The notes: generated by a model from the letters alone, not told the origin. Positions 19,266 through 28,140 are shown, counted from the first letter of the stretch. The stretch: 57,839 bases of DNA from Hydrogenothermaceae bacterium (GCA_015490675.1 WFXI01000320.1:89640-147478); one strand, 5' to 3'. Translations and numbers: made by a program.

Positions 19266-19672
19266 TGTTTAAGATATGTCCATCTTGCGGGGGAAAAAAC
19301 CCAGAAAGTGCAATAATATGCTCAAATTGTATAGAAGATATATCAAGTGTAACTCCTCAAGAAGAAAATAATGAGAATAAACCTACAGCACTAGTTATCT
19401 TTGAAGGAAAAGAATATAAAATTGAATCTCCTTGCATAATTGGAAGAAATGAATTTTTAAAGGAAATTTTATCAGAATATAAAACAATTTCAAGAAAACA
19501 CTTAAAAATATATTTTGAAGAAGGTTCTTGGTTTATTGAAGATTTAAACTCAACAAATGGAACCTTCTTAAATGGAGAACCTATAAAAAATAAACATATA
19601 TTAAAAAATGAAGATGTAATAGGTCTCGGCCAGACTCATAAACTTATTTTTATATTAAATAAACCCATTTAA
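19262..19672 (+). CDS. zinc-ribbon plus FHA-domain protein
   Basis: CPSCGGKNPESAIICSNC; CIIGRNE...ISRKHLKIYFEEGSWFIEDLNSTNGTFLNG. Confidence 0.95.
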   Translation: MMFKICPSCGGKNPESAIICSNCIEDISSVTPQEENNENKPTALVIFEGKEYKIESPCIIGRNEFLKEILSEYKTISRKHLKIYFEEGSWFIEDLNSTNGTFLNGEPIKNKHILKNEDVIGLGQTHKLIFILNKPI

Positions 19673-19966
19673 TTCTTTTACTCTACTCTTAGTATAAGAA
19701 ACACCTTCTTCATCAATAATATTCCCAATGTAAACACTATCTAAATCTAAGCTAGCATACAAAATAAAATTTAAATCAGAAAAATCCTTAATTAAAACTT
19801 CATAAAAACCCTCATATTCAGAATGGAAGGCTTCCACAACTTCAAAATCAAAATTATAAAACAAGGATTCTATTCTGTCTTTTATTTCCAAAAAAGTCTT
19901 ATAATCTACAACAGACTTAGTAAAAAATCCTTCTTTATGCTTTAACCTAATCCTAACAAAATCCAT
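19655..19966 (-). CDS. hypothetical protein, 103 aa
   Basis: Minus-strand ORF, convergent with the FHA gene; 3' ends overlap. Confidence 0.6.
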   Translation of the reverse strand: MDFVRIRLKHKEGFFTKSVVDYKTFLEIKDRIESLFYNFDFEVVEAFHSEYEGFYEVLIKDFSDLNFILYASLDLDSVYIGNIIDEEGVSYTKSRVKELNGFI

Positions 19967-19993
19967 AAGAAACTCCTTATAAATAAAATAATA

Positions 19994-20530
19994 TCAAGAA
20001 ATCTTCTCAAAAAATCTAAATCTTCGGCCCTCTACACTCTTATAAAGGGCATAAAGATCCTTAAACTCTTCAATAATTTCCTTTAATTTTTCAAAATCTT
20101 TAATCTTAGGAACTCTTGTCTTAGCCTTAACCAAAGCTCCCTTTTTCGGGTTTAAAGATACAACAACCCTTTCTTTGCCATAATTTTTGTCAAAATACCT
20201 ATTAGCAGTTATATAATATTGGTCCAAATCTGGAATATCAAGTATATTAAGAATTTTCTTTAATTTTATTAATTCATCTTCTAAATCTTCTCTTGTTATA
20301 TAAGAAATCCCTATCATGAAACCAATAAAAAAATTATACTCATCATATATAGAACTAAAATTAGGAAATTCTATATAATCACTTAAAATTCTTTTCATAT
20401 CTTCTACATTATCAGAATGTTTTCTAAGATTTATAAGTATTATTCTTCTATCCTTTAAAGATAATTTCTTAGCAAAAAGAAAGCCTTTTTTAAACATACT
20501 TGACAGTCCCATATCTCTATAATACTGCAA
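19994..20530 (-). CDS. hypothetical protein, 178 aa
   Basis: ORF of plausible composition with no overlapping plus-strand gene; weak RBS. Confidence 0.55.
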   Translation of the reverse strand: MQYYRDMGLSSMFKKGFLFAKKLSLKDRRIILINLRKHSDNVEDMKRILSDYIEFPNFSSIYDEYNFFIGFMIGISYITREDLEDELIKLKKILNILDIPDLDQYYITANRYFDKNYGKERVVVSLNPKKGALVKAKTRVPKIKDFEKLKEIIEEFKDLYALYKSVEGRRFRFFEKIS

Positions 20531-20565
20531 ATAAAATTATTTTCAATAATTATTAACTTCTATTA

Positions 20566-20620
20566 TTGACTTTAAAAAGAAAGAAACTTATTATGAAATT
20601 ATGACATCATAAATTCATAA
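20566..20620 (+). promoter_or_regulatory. sigma-70 promoter (TTGACT-17-TATTAT) overlapped by a 30-bp operator with four 8-bp-phased TTATGA/TCATAA half-sites
   Basis: -35 20566-20571, -10 20589-20594; half-sites start at 20591, 20599, 20607, 20615. Confidence 0.65.
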
Positions 20621-20640
20621 AGTTATTTAGTAAAAGAAAA

Positions 20641-20817
20641 TTGAAAGATAAAAAAATAATTCAATTATCAATAAGAATAGATAAAAAGACTTTAGACCAA
20701 TACAAAATTTGGTTAATAAAAAATGGATATAGAAGTATAAACCAACATATAAATGAAATAATAAAAGAAATAATAGAAAAAGAAAATAATGAAAAACATA
20801 ATAGACCTAAAAAATAA
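20641..20817 (+). CDS. ribbon-helix-helix (CopG/Arc-like) DNA-binding protein, 58 aa, TTG start
   Basis: MKDKKIIQLSIRIDKKTLDQYKIWLIKNGYRSINQHINEIIKEIIEKENNEKHNRPKK; not in ORF track. Confidence 0.65.
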   Translation: MKDKKIIQLSIRIDKKTLDQYKIWLIKNGYRSINQHINEIIKEIIEKENNEKHNRPKK

Positions 20818-21160
20818 ATATTTAAGGAAAATTAGAAAAGGAGCTAGTCTCTGTATAAGAGAAAAGTACCTATATCTTTTTGAAGATGAAGAACTAGTAT
20901 ACAAAACATCCTTTTCACTACACAAGTACTATAAAAATGGAAAATATATGACATATCAATTAGAAGCATCTATAGAGGGAAAAGGTTTAATAATATCTAG
21001 TCTTCAAAGTTCAAAAGGTAGATCTAATCTATACACTCTGTACAAATTAATAAAAAATTTTAAAGAAATAAAACACATAATAGAAACAATAGAAAATTTA
21101 AAGGAATATGAAAAGACACTAGAACAAGCAAAATTTATAAAACCTAAATCAAAAAGATAG
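20789..21160 (+). CDS. hypothetical protein, 123 aa
   Basis: ORF overlapping the 3' end of the RHH ORF by 29 nt. Confidence 0.5.
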   Translation: MKNIIDLKNKYLRKIRKGASLCIREKYLYLFEDEELVYKTSFSLHKYYKNGKYMTYQLEASIEGKGLIISSLQSSKGRSNLYTLYKLIKNFKEIKHIIETIENLKEYEKTLEQAKFIKPKSKR

Positions 21161-21200
21161 TCTTTGAACAAATAATATAACTAATCATATAGGAGAAAAA

Positions 21201-21965
21201 ATGTTAACAAGAACATCACAAAAAATAGAAAGAAAAAGATCTGTAAAAATAGATATAAGCAAAGATATAAAGTATATCTATAAAATAGTAAATGAAATAG
21301 TAAAAAAGTACCCAAAAACAAAAGAATATAAAGAAGATTTAATATCTGCAGGAATAGAAGGATTAGTAATAGCGAAAGAAAAATATAATCCAGAAAAGGG
21401 AACAAAATTTTTAACCTATGCTGCATATCATATAAAAGATTTTATTTACAAAGAAATAAGTAAGAATTCCTTAGGGGGATTACAATCAGCAAAACTAACG
21501 AAACAAAGAGAAAAAGAAATATTTAAATTACTTAAAGAAAAAAAAACAATAAAGGAAATATCTAAAGAACTAAACTTAAAAGAAAATACAATAAATAAAT
21601 ACATTGCTCATAAAATAACTTCATATTTAAGCTTAGATGAAAAGATAAAAACAAAAAATAACGAAACATTTACAAGGCATGAAACAATACCTTCCAGATT
21701 TTCCATGAAAGAAGTAGAAAAAGAAATAGATAGAAAAAGGTTAAAAGAAATATTATTTAAAGCTATAAATATAGAGTTAACAAAAAAAGAAAAATATGTA
21801 ATACATTACAGAATTTTAGCAGAAAATCAAAAAACTCTTAAAGAAATAGGAAACCATCTAGGAATATCAAAAGAAAGAGTAAGACAAATAGAAAAAAAAG
21901 CCTTATCAAAACTAAGAAAACATCTTAAAAGAAAAAATATATCTATAAATGACTTTTTGTATTAA
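21201..21965 (+). CDS. sigma-70 family RNA polymerase sigma factor
   Basis: DLISAGIEGLVIAKEKYNPEKGTKFLTYAAYHIKDFIYKEI (region 2); LKEIGNHLGISKERVRQIEKKALSKLRKHL (region 4.2). Confidence 0.93.
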   Translation: MLTRTSQKIERKRSVKIDISKDIKYIYKIVNEIVKKYPKTKEYKEDLISAGIEGLVIAKEKYNPEKGTKFLTYAAYHIKDFIYKEISKNSLGGLQSAKLTKQREKEIFKLLKEKKTIKEISKELNLKENTINKYIAHKITSYLSLDEKIKTKNNETFTRHETIPSRFSMKEVEKEIDRKRLKEILFKAINIELTKKEKYVIHYRILAENQKTLKEIGNHLGISKERVRQIEKKALSKLRKHLKRKNISINDFLY

Positions 21966-21990
21966 AAATTAAAAGTTTTTTTAATACAAA
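21956..21990. terminator. 13-bp-arm inverted repeat at sigma-factor stop (terminator or attenuator)
   Basis: TTTGTATTAAAAA (956-968) / TTTTTAATACAAA (978-990). Confidence 0.45.
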
Positions 21991-22012
21991 TTAATTCTTA
22001 AGAGGTAAAAAA

Positions 22013-22360
22013 ATGAGTCACACTTCAGAAATTGATCTTCAATTAAAAGATAAAAAAACACTTATAAAAGTTCTAAACAAACTAAATATTAGTTATTCAG
22101 AAGGAGTCCATAAACTATTTTCAACTACTGAAAAAGGATTAGGAATAAATTTGCCAGGATGGAAATATCCAGCAGTAATAAAAGACGATGGAAGTGTAGC
22201 ATTTGATAATTATAATGGAAAATGGGGAAAAATAGAAGAACTTAATAAAGTCAAAGCACATTACACTGCAGAAATAGCAAAAAAAGAAATGAAGAAAAAA
22301 GGATATAAATGCATAGAAAAAGAAATAAACGGAAAAATACAAATAAGATTTATAAAGTAA
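22013..22360 (+). CDS. DUF1257 (Ycf35-like) protein
   Basis: MSHTSEIDLQLKDKKTLIKVLNKLNISY start and GYKCIEKEINGKIQIRF end match the Ycf35/DUF1257 pattern. Confidence 0.7.
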   Translation: MSHTSEIDLQLKDKKTLIKVLNKLNISYSEGVHKLFSTTEKGLGINLPGWKYPAVIKDDGSVAFDNYNGKWGKIEELNKVKAHYTAEIAKKEMKKKGYKCIEKEINGKIQIRFIK

Positions 22361-22381
22361 TCCAAAAAAAAGGAGAGATAA

Positions 22382-22576
22382 ATGAAAGAAATAAAAATTG
22401 AAATAGATTTAAATACAGGAGAGACTTATATAGAAACTTCTGGATTTAAAGGAAACGAATGCTTTATAGAAACAAAAAACTTAAAAAACAAATTAGGTAA
22501 TATTAAAAAGGAAATAAAAAAAGAAGAATTCTACAAAAAAACAAAAACAGAAAATAAAATAAAAAGAGGTTTATAA
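22382..22576 (+). CDS. DUF2997-like small protein
   Basis: IKIEIDLNTGETYIETSGFKGNECFIETKNLKNKLG. Confidence 0.6.
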   Translation: MKEIKIEIDLNTGETYIETSGFKGNECFIETKNLKNKLGNIKKEIKKEEFYKKTKTENKIKRGL

Positions 22577-22888
22577 ATGATAATAGAAATAGATAAAACA
22601 GGAAAAGCATATGGTTTAGATGAAGATTTAAAAGAAATCTTTAACGAAGAAGATTTCTCTACTACAAATAAAAAGAGATTTTCCTATATATACCCGAAAA
22701 ATATATTGCTAAGAGCAATATTTAAATTCATAAGAAAAATTTTCTCAGATGAAAGTAAATTAGCAAATTGGACAAGATCTTGGAAATGTGAATGGATTGT
22801 TTTAATAAATAAAAAAGTTTATGGACCTTTCAAGACAAGAAAAAAAGCCATCGAGTTTGAGAAAACTATGTTTTACTCCTCTCTCTAA
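22577..22888 (+). CDS. hypothetical protein, 103 aa
   Basis: ORF abutting the DUF2997-like gene, RBS AAAGAGG. Confidence 0.6.
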   Translation: MIIEIDKTGKAYGLDEDLKEIFNEEDFSTTNKKRFSYIYPKNILLRAIFKFIRKIFSDESKLANWTRSWKCEWIVLINKKVYGPFKTRKKAIEFEKTMFYSSL

Positions 22889-22915
22889 TTTGATTATAAA
22901 TTTATAATCAAATTA
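22886..22915. repeat. dispersed palindrome, copy 3 (30 bp perfect)
   Basis: TAATTTGATTATAAATTTATAATCAAATTA. Confidence 0.88.
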
Positions 22916-22969
22916 AAATTAAGAAAAAAAAGAAAAAACACCAACCCAACAACATAAAAGGAGTTCAAA

Positions 22970-24445
22970 ATGAAAAAAATAGAAACCTATTTAAATGCAG
23001 ATACCCCCTGTATTTGGATAAATACTCACGAATATAAAAGAGCAATAAAAATACTAGACAATATATTAAAAGAACAAGTAAAAACATTAAGAATATGGAG
23101 TATAACAAAAGAAATACATTCATTAAACAAAGAAACTTTAACAAATATTGAGAAACAAGTAATAGAAGATGTATCTGAACAAACACAATCAATAGCAGAA
23201 TTACCACTAAACTATATACTAGACCCTAGAATATTAACAACAGTAATGGTGCTACTAGATTATCATAGATTTCTAGATGAAATATTCATAGCAAGAAAAC
23301 TACTAGATGCCATAGAAAACGAAAACTTCAATCAAATAATAATAATATCTCCAAATCCAGTAATTCCTACAGAAATAGAAAAATATATAACAATAATAGA
23401 TTTACCTTTACCTAGTGAAAAAGAGTTAGAAAATAAACTTATAGAAACTGTAAAAGAACAAAGCTTTGATGAAAACTTTAAAGAAAAATTGAAAAATGAT
23501 GAAAATCTAAGAAAAAATCTTGCAAAAGCAGGAAAAGGTCTAACTCTAACCGAGTTTGAAGAAGCAATTTCAATATCTTTAAAGGATAAAGATATTATTG
23601 ATTTAAAAGACATTTTTGAGCAAAAGAAACAGCTCGTCAAAAAAACTTCCGGGCTTGAAATATTTGACCCTGAAGATATTGATGAAATAAAAGGACTAGA
23701 TATTGCAAAAAACTACATAACAAAAGCAATAAAATCAGGCATAGGAAAAGGAAGTTTACTTGTTGGTATACCAGGAACAGGTAAATCTTTACTGGCAAAA
23801 CAAATAGGAAAAATAACAGAACTTCCAACAATCGTTCTAGACCTTGGAGCAATATTTGGTTCCCTTGTTGGAGAATCTGAAAGAAACATATCTCACGCCC
23901 TTAAAACTGTTGAGGCTATGGCTCCCTGCATATTATTTATTGATGAACTGGAAAAGGGACTTTCTGGTATTAACTCATCTGACAAAACAGATGGCGGAAC
24001 AGGCTCAAGAGTTTTTGGAAAATTTTTAACCTGGCTTAATGATAAAAATTCTGGAGTCTATGTAATAGCCACAGCAAACGACATTTCAAAACTTCCACCT
24101 GAATTTACAAGAAGTGGAAGATGGAACTGGATATTCTTTGTTGATCTTCCAAATAAAGAAGAAAGAGAAGAAATGCTCAAATACTACTGCAAAAAATACG
24201 GCGTTAAATACACTCCTGTAAATACAGAAAACTTTACAGGGGCTGAAATTAAGGCTCTTGTTGAAAATGCTTACATACTTGGATGCTCTTTAGAGGAGGC
24301 TAAAGAGTCTGTAATTCCAATATATATGACAAGAAAAGAAGAAATAGAACACATGAGAAAAATGGCTAGAGGAAGATTTATTCCTGCTTCAAAACCAGAA
24401 AGTAAAAAACCTAAAGTTACAAAAAGAAAATTAACATCTGTTTAA
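22970..24445 (+). CDS. Ycf46-like AAA+ ATPase
   Basis: LLVGIPGTGKSLLAKQIGKITELPTIVLDLGAIFGSLVGESERNISHALKTVEAMAPCILFIDELEKGLSG, NDISKLPPEFTRSGRW. Confidence 0.85.
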   Translation: MKKIETYLNADTPCIWINTHEYKRAIKILDNILKEQVKTLRIWSITKEIHSLNKETLTNIEKQVIEDVSEQTQSIAELPLNYILDPRILTTVMVLLDYHRFLDEIFIARKLLDAIENENFNQIIIISPNPVIPTEIEKYITIIDLPLPSEKELENKLIETVKEQSFDENFKEKLKNDENLRKNLAKAGKGLTLTEFEEAISISLKDKDIIDLKDIFEQKKQLVKKTSGLEIFDPEDIDEIKGLDIAKNYITKAIKSGIGKGSLLVGIPGTGKSLLAKQIGKITELPTIVLDLGAIFGSLVGESERNISHALKTVEAMAPCILFIDELEKGLSGINSSDKTDGGTGSRVFGKFLTWLNDKNSGVYVIATANDISKLPPEFTRSGRWNWIFFVDLPNKEEREEMLKYYCKKYGVKYTPVNTENFTGAEIKALVENAYILGCSLEEAKESVIPIYMTRKEEIEHMRKMARGRFIPASKPESKKPKVTKRKLTSV

Positions 24446-24459
24446 GGAGAAAAGAAACA

Positions 24460-25389
24460 ATGAAAACTTTACCCCTTTTTGAAAAAACATCTCCAAAGTT
24501 TGAACTATTTTTTACAGATGAAGTGGATAAGAAATATTTAGAAAAGCATCCCGCTTTAAATGCATATTCAAACCTTTTTGACAGCAATCTTCTTCTTCCT
24601 CTTTTAAAAAATAAACCATTAAAAAATGAACTTTATATCAAAGAAACCGCAATCAAAGTTCTATTAGAAAAAGAAAAAATCCAGTATAAGCAAGACTTAA
24701 ACAAGCTGAAAAACTATACTGAAAAAGAAATTAAAGCAATCATATACTCAAAAAAACATTCTCAAGAAAATATTCTACAAATCTACCTTAACGAAAATTA
24801 CTCTCCTGTTGCAGTTTACAGAAAACAACCTGAAAAAGTAGCAAAAATAATAACTGTAAAAAAACACCCTGAAAAAATAGCAGCAATTGATTTTCTTTTA
24901 CATATAGCTCATTTTTCAGAAGATATAAGCAAAGAAAAAATAAACGAAATAATGATAAGTAAAATTGACAAAATTATAAATTCAAGAAAAAACTTAGAAA
25001 GCATCCTTGAAAATGCTATAAAAGAATTTGAGGTTTCTGACATTATATTTACAAGTCTAAACACTTTTTATGTAATATCTGTAAAAGATAAAAAAATAAA
25101 AATTGAAGTAGACAAAATAAAACAATATTACACTCAAGAATGTGAAGATTTTTCTTTTGATATTGAAAATGTCCCAGAAGATCCAATCTCTTTAAAAGAA
25201 GAAATGAAAATCCTAAAAATGCATATTAAAAATATTTTTAAAAGGAATAACACAGAATCTCTAACAAAATTACCTGAGGAAGATAAACAAGATGTTATTT
25301 ATACATATATAAAATATAAAAAGTTAAAAGAAAAAATAAATCTAGAAAAAAAGGCTAAAAAAAATGAAAAACAACGAGCTACTCAATAA
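24460..25389 (+). CDS. hypothetical protein, 309 aa
   Basis: RBS AAGGAG; overlaps PAPS-reductase gene by 26 nt. Confidence 0.6.
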   Translation: MKTLPLFEKTSPKFELFFTDEVDKKYLEKHPALNAYSNLFDSNLLLPLLKNKPLKNELYIKETAIKVLLEKEKIQYKQDLNKLKNYTEKEIKAIIYSKKHSQENILQIYLNENYSPVAVYRKQPEKVAKIITVKKHPEKIAAIDFLLHIAHFSEDISKEKINEIMISKIDKIINSRKNLESILENAIKEFEVSDIIFTSLNTFYVISVKDKKIKIEVDKIKQYYTQECEDFSFDIENVPEDPISLKEEMKILKMHIKNIFKRNNTESLTKLPEEDKQDVIYTYIKYKKLKEKINLEKKAKKNEKQRATQ

Positions 25390-26266
25390 AATTAAATCAG
25401 ATTATGATATGTACTATGTGGCTGTATCTGGAGGTAAAGATTCAACAGCTACTTTACTTTGGTGTCTTGATAATCTTCCAAAAGAAAAAATAAAAGTCTT
25501 TTTTATAGATATTGGCAATGAATCAACTATTACATTAGATTACATAAGATATCTTGAACAAGAATTAAAGCATAGAATATGGAGAATAACACCTAAAAAG
25601 ACCTTCTCAGAACTTATTCTAGAAAAAAAATTCTTTCCATCTCCATATGCAAGATTTTGCACAAATCTACTTAAAATAGAACCTGCAAAGGAAATACTAA
25701 ATATACTAAAAGGAAAGAAAAAAAATATAGAAAACATAAAAAACACAGACCAGATTATAAAAATAAAAAATTCCTTACCTAAAAATCCAAAAATACTTGT
25801 TATTACTGGAGTAAGGGCAGATGAATCACTTACAAGAAGTAAATACTCCCAATACGACAAAAACAATCCTTTAACCCAAACAGATGTCTTTCGTCCTATA
25901 CTCTACTGGAGTGTGGAAGATGTTTTTAACTATCTTAAAGAGAAAAAAATAAAACCAAATCCTCTTTATGAAATGGGATGTAGTAGAGTTGGATGCTTCC
26001 CTTGTATATTTGCAAAAGAAAAAGAAATAAAACTTTTATTTGAAAACCAAAATTTTGAATACGATAGAAAAAGAATAATACTTTTAGAAGAAAAAATAGG
26101 AAGAAAATTCTTTATACATAAATCTCTAAAGGAAAAATATAACTATATAAAAAGAAATGAAAAAAAAGAAAATTTATCCTTATTTAATACTTCAAAAGAT
26201 AAAGAAAAAGAAAAAAAAGAAGATACAGATATATGTACTGTCAAAGGGTTTAGCTTTTGCGAATAA
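25364..26266 (+). CDS. PAPS reductase/DndC-like adenosine nucleotide alpha-hydrolase
   Basis: PP-motif AVSGGKDSTATLLW; DVFRPILYWSVEDVFNYLKE; GCSRVGCFPC. Confidence 0.85.
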   Translation: MKNNELLNKIKSDYDMYYVAVSGGKDSTATLLWCLDNLPKEKIKVFFIDIGNESTITLDYIRYLEQELKHRIWRITPKKTFSELILEKKFFPSPYARFCTNLLKIEPAKEILNILKGKKKNIENIKNTDQIIKIKNSLPKNPKILVITGVRADESLTRSKYSQYDKNNPLTQTDVFRPILYWSVEDVFNYLKEKKIKPNPLYEMGCSRVGCFPCIFAKEKEIKLLFENQNFEYDRKRIILLEEKIGRKFFIHKSLKEKYNYIKRNEKKENLSLFNTSKDKEKEKKEDTDICTVKGFSFCE

Positions 26267-26303
26267 AATTTGTCAATGAAAAATTAAAATAAAAAGGTAA
26301 AAA

Positions 26304-26531
26304 ATGAAAAAATATGGATTACTAACTTTATTACTTTTTATAAGAATAATAACACTTAGCAGCATTATACTTATAACACTAAAACTCCTAGGGAAAAACA
26401 TAGAATTTGAATATAATCTCTTACTGACTACCTGGATTACATCAACAATAGTAACACTAGTATTAAGACACTTTATAGAATTGAAAATTTTCAGGAAAAA
26501 GGGAAAACACCCAATAAAATTGAAAAAATAA
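26304..26531 (+). CDS. small membrane protein
   Basis: Two hydrophobic segments, RBS AAAAGG. Confidence 0.5.
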   Translation: MKKYGLLTLLLFIRIITLSSIILITLKLLGKNIEFEYNLLLTTWITSTIVTLVLRHFIELKIFRKKGKHPIKLKK

Positions 26532-26558
26532 TCATTAAAATTTAAAAAAGGAGAAGAT

Positions 26559-27050
26559 ATGATAAAAAAATTGCTTAAAAAAATAGAACACTTAGATAAT
26601 AACAAAAAAATAACAATAAAAATAAACGATGAATTTGCCACTTATATTGAAGCTGGCAAACTAAAAAATGCATTAAAAGAAAAAGGAAAAATATTTTTTG
26701 AAGATGGATGTTACGATGTATTCATAGACTTTACAAAAACTTTTCCTTACAGTTCCTACGGGTGGTATAAAAGATACGGCCTACTTTCCTTTAATGGTAA
26801 AACCCCTACCTTATTTAGAGATGGAGATAACTGGAAAATATATAAAGATGACCTCTCAAATATCCCTTATTACTTTTATGACATAACAGAAAAAAACAAT
26901 GGACCAGGATTTTACAACTTAATTGAAGAAGATTTAATGCCAGAAGAAGAATATGAAAAAACATACAACTGTTACTACTTTGAAAACATATATCAAATTA
27001 AAATAAAAGAATTCGAAACAGATACTATACTCGCAAAATTACAAGTTTGA
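26559..27050 (+). CDS. hypothetical protein, 163 aa
   Basis: ORF with RBS AAAGGAGAAG. Confidence 0.65.
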   Translation: MIKKLLKKIEHLDNNKKITIKINDEFATYIEAGKLKNALKEKGKIFFEDGCYDVFIDFTKTFPYSSYGWYKRYGLLSFNGKTPTLFRDGDNWKIYKDDLSNIPYYFYDITEKNNGPGFYNLIEEDLMPEEEYEKTYNCYYFENIYQIKIKEFETDTILAKLQV

Positions 27051-27149
27051 AATCTTAAATTTAATTCTCCACAAAATTTAACACTCAAAACTTCTTCTTT
27101 TTAAATCTAAAAGTTTCATAAGTAAATTTTTTCCTACAAGGAGATTAAA

Positions 27150-27401
27150 ATGAAACTTTTTGAAAGAGAAATGGCTATGCCAAAATGGAAATACACAATG
27201 TTCAAAACAATGGACATCCTAAGATCTAAAGAATTCTGGAAAAAACTATTTGAAGGAATAATACTCGTTCTAGGTACTACTTTACTAAGTATTGCCTTTT
27301 GGATGATTATGTGGATTTTTGGAGAAGACGAGCTAAAAGTGAATAGGGAAAATCCTGACTACCAAATAAAGCAAAATACTACCTACCAAAAAGCCGATTA
27401 A
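27150..27401 (+). CDS. small membrane protein
   Basis: TM segment FEGIILVLGTTLLSIAFWMIMWIF; RBS CAAGGAG. Confidence 0.6.
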   Translation: MKLFEREMAMPKWKYTMFKTMDILRSKEFWKKLFEGIILVLGTTLLSIAFWMIMWIFGEDELKVNRENPDYQIKQNTTYQKAD

Positions 27402-27501
27402 CTGTCCTATAAAATATCCTAATTCTTTTTCGTCCATAAAAATAATATTCGACACATTAAAATCATTCTTAAAATTATTTTATAGTCAAAGGAGAAGAAT
27501 A

Positions 27502-28140
27502 ATGAAAAAAGTTTTGCCCCCTTGGATGTTAACACAAAAAGAATATGAAGAAATATTTAAAATTTTAGAAAAACAAGAAAAAATGTCAGAAAGAGAAGCG
27601 AAAATTCTAAAATTTTACTTTGATCACTTCTTTCTGACAGGAATGACAAATCATAAAGACTGGGTTAGAGAAGCATTAATAAAAGGAGAAGTAGTCCCTA
27701 AAAAAACTCTGAAAGAATATCCTGACCTTAAAATAGAAAAAATTCCAGATGCAATCATATGGCCAGAATATAACCTTATTCCGGATTTCACTGAAATCTC
27801 TATATGGCTAAAGAACACAATAGAAAGGCAACCAGGTTTTATAAGCATTTTAACAAAAGCTCTAGAAGAAGCAGCAAATAAAATCCCCGATATTAAATTC
27901 TCAAGAATTTATGTTTACATAACAGAAAAACCTTACCTCGAATATCTTCCTTTGCAGTTAAACCCATCAAAAGAAATCCAGCCTTATTTGCTAACAACAA
28001 GAAAAGCAATAAAAGAATTAATTCCTAAACTAAAAGAATATGAAAAAAAACTAACTGAAGAAATTATAGAAAAAACCGGATTTGATCCCTTCAAAGTTTT
28101 AAAAGAAACTTCAAAAGAATTTAATAAAAAATACAACTAA
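27502..28140 (+). CDS. hypothetical protein, 212 aa
   Basis: ORF with RBS AAAGGAGAAG. Confidence 0.65.
   Translation: MKKVLPPWMLTQKEYEEIFKILEKQEKMSEREAKILKFYFDHFFLTGMTNHKDWVREALIKGEVVPKKTLKEYPDLKIEKIPDAIIWPEYNLIPDFTEISIWLKNTIERQPGFISILTKALEEAANKIPDIKFSRIYVYITEKPYLEYLPLQLNPSKEIQPYLLTTRKAIKELIPKLKEYEKKLTEEIIEKTGFDPFKVLKETSKEFNKKYN

Noticed and set aside
12377-19672. Calling the kinase/PP2C/FHA/Clp cluster a type VI secretion system
   Set aside because: No TssB/C, Hcp, VgrG, TssK/L/M or other structural genes in the window; only the regulatory analogy stands
12377-19672. Calling the cluster a TerY-P tellurite/stress triad
   Set aside because: No TerY vWA or TerD-like protein seen
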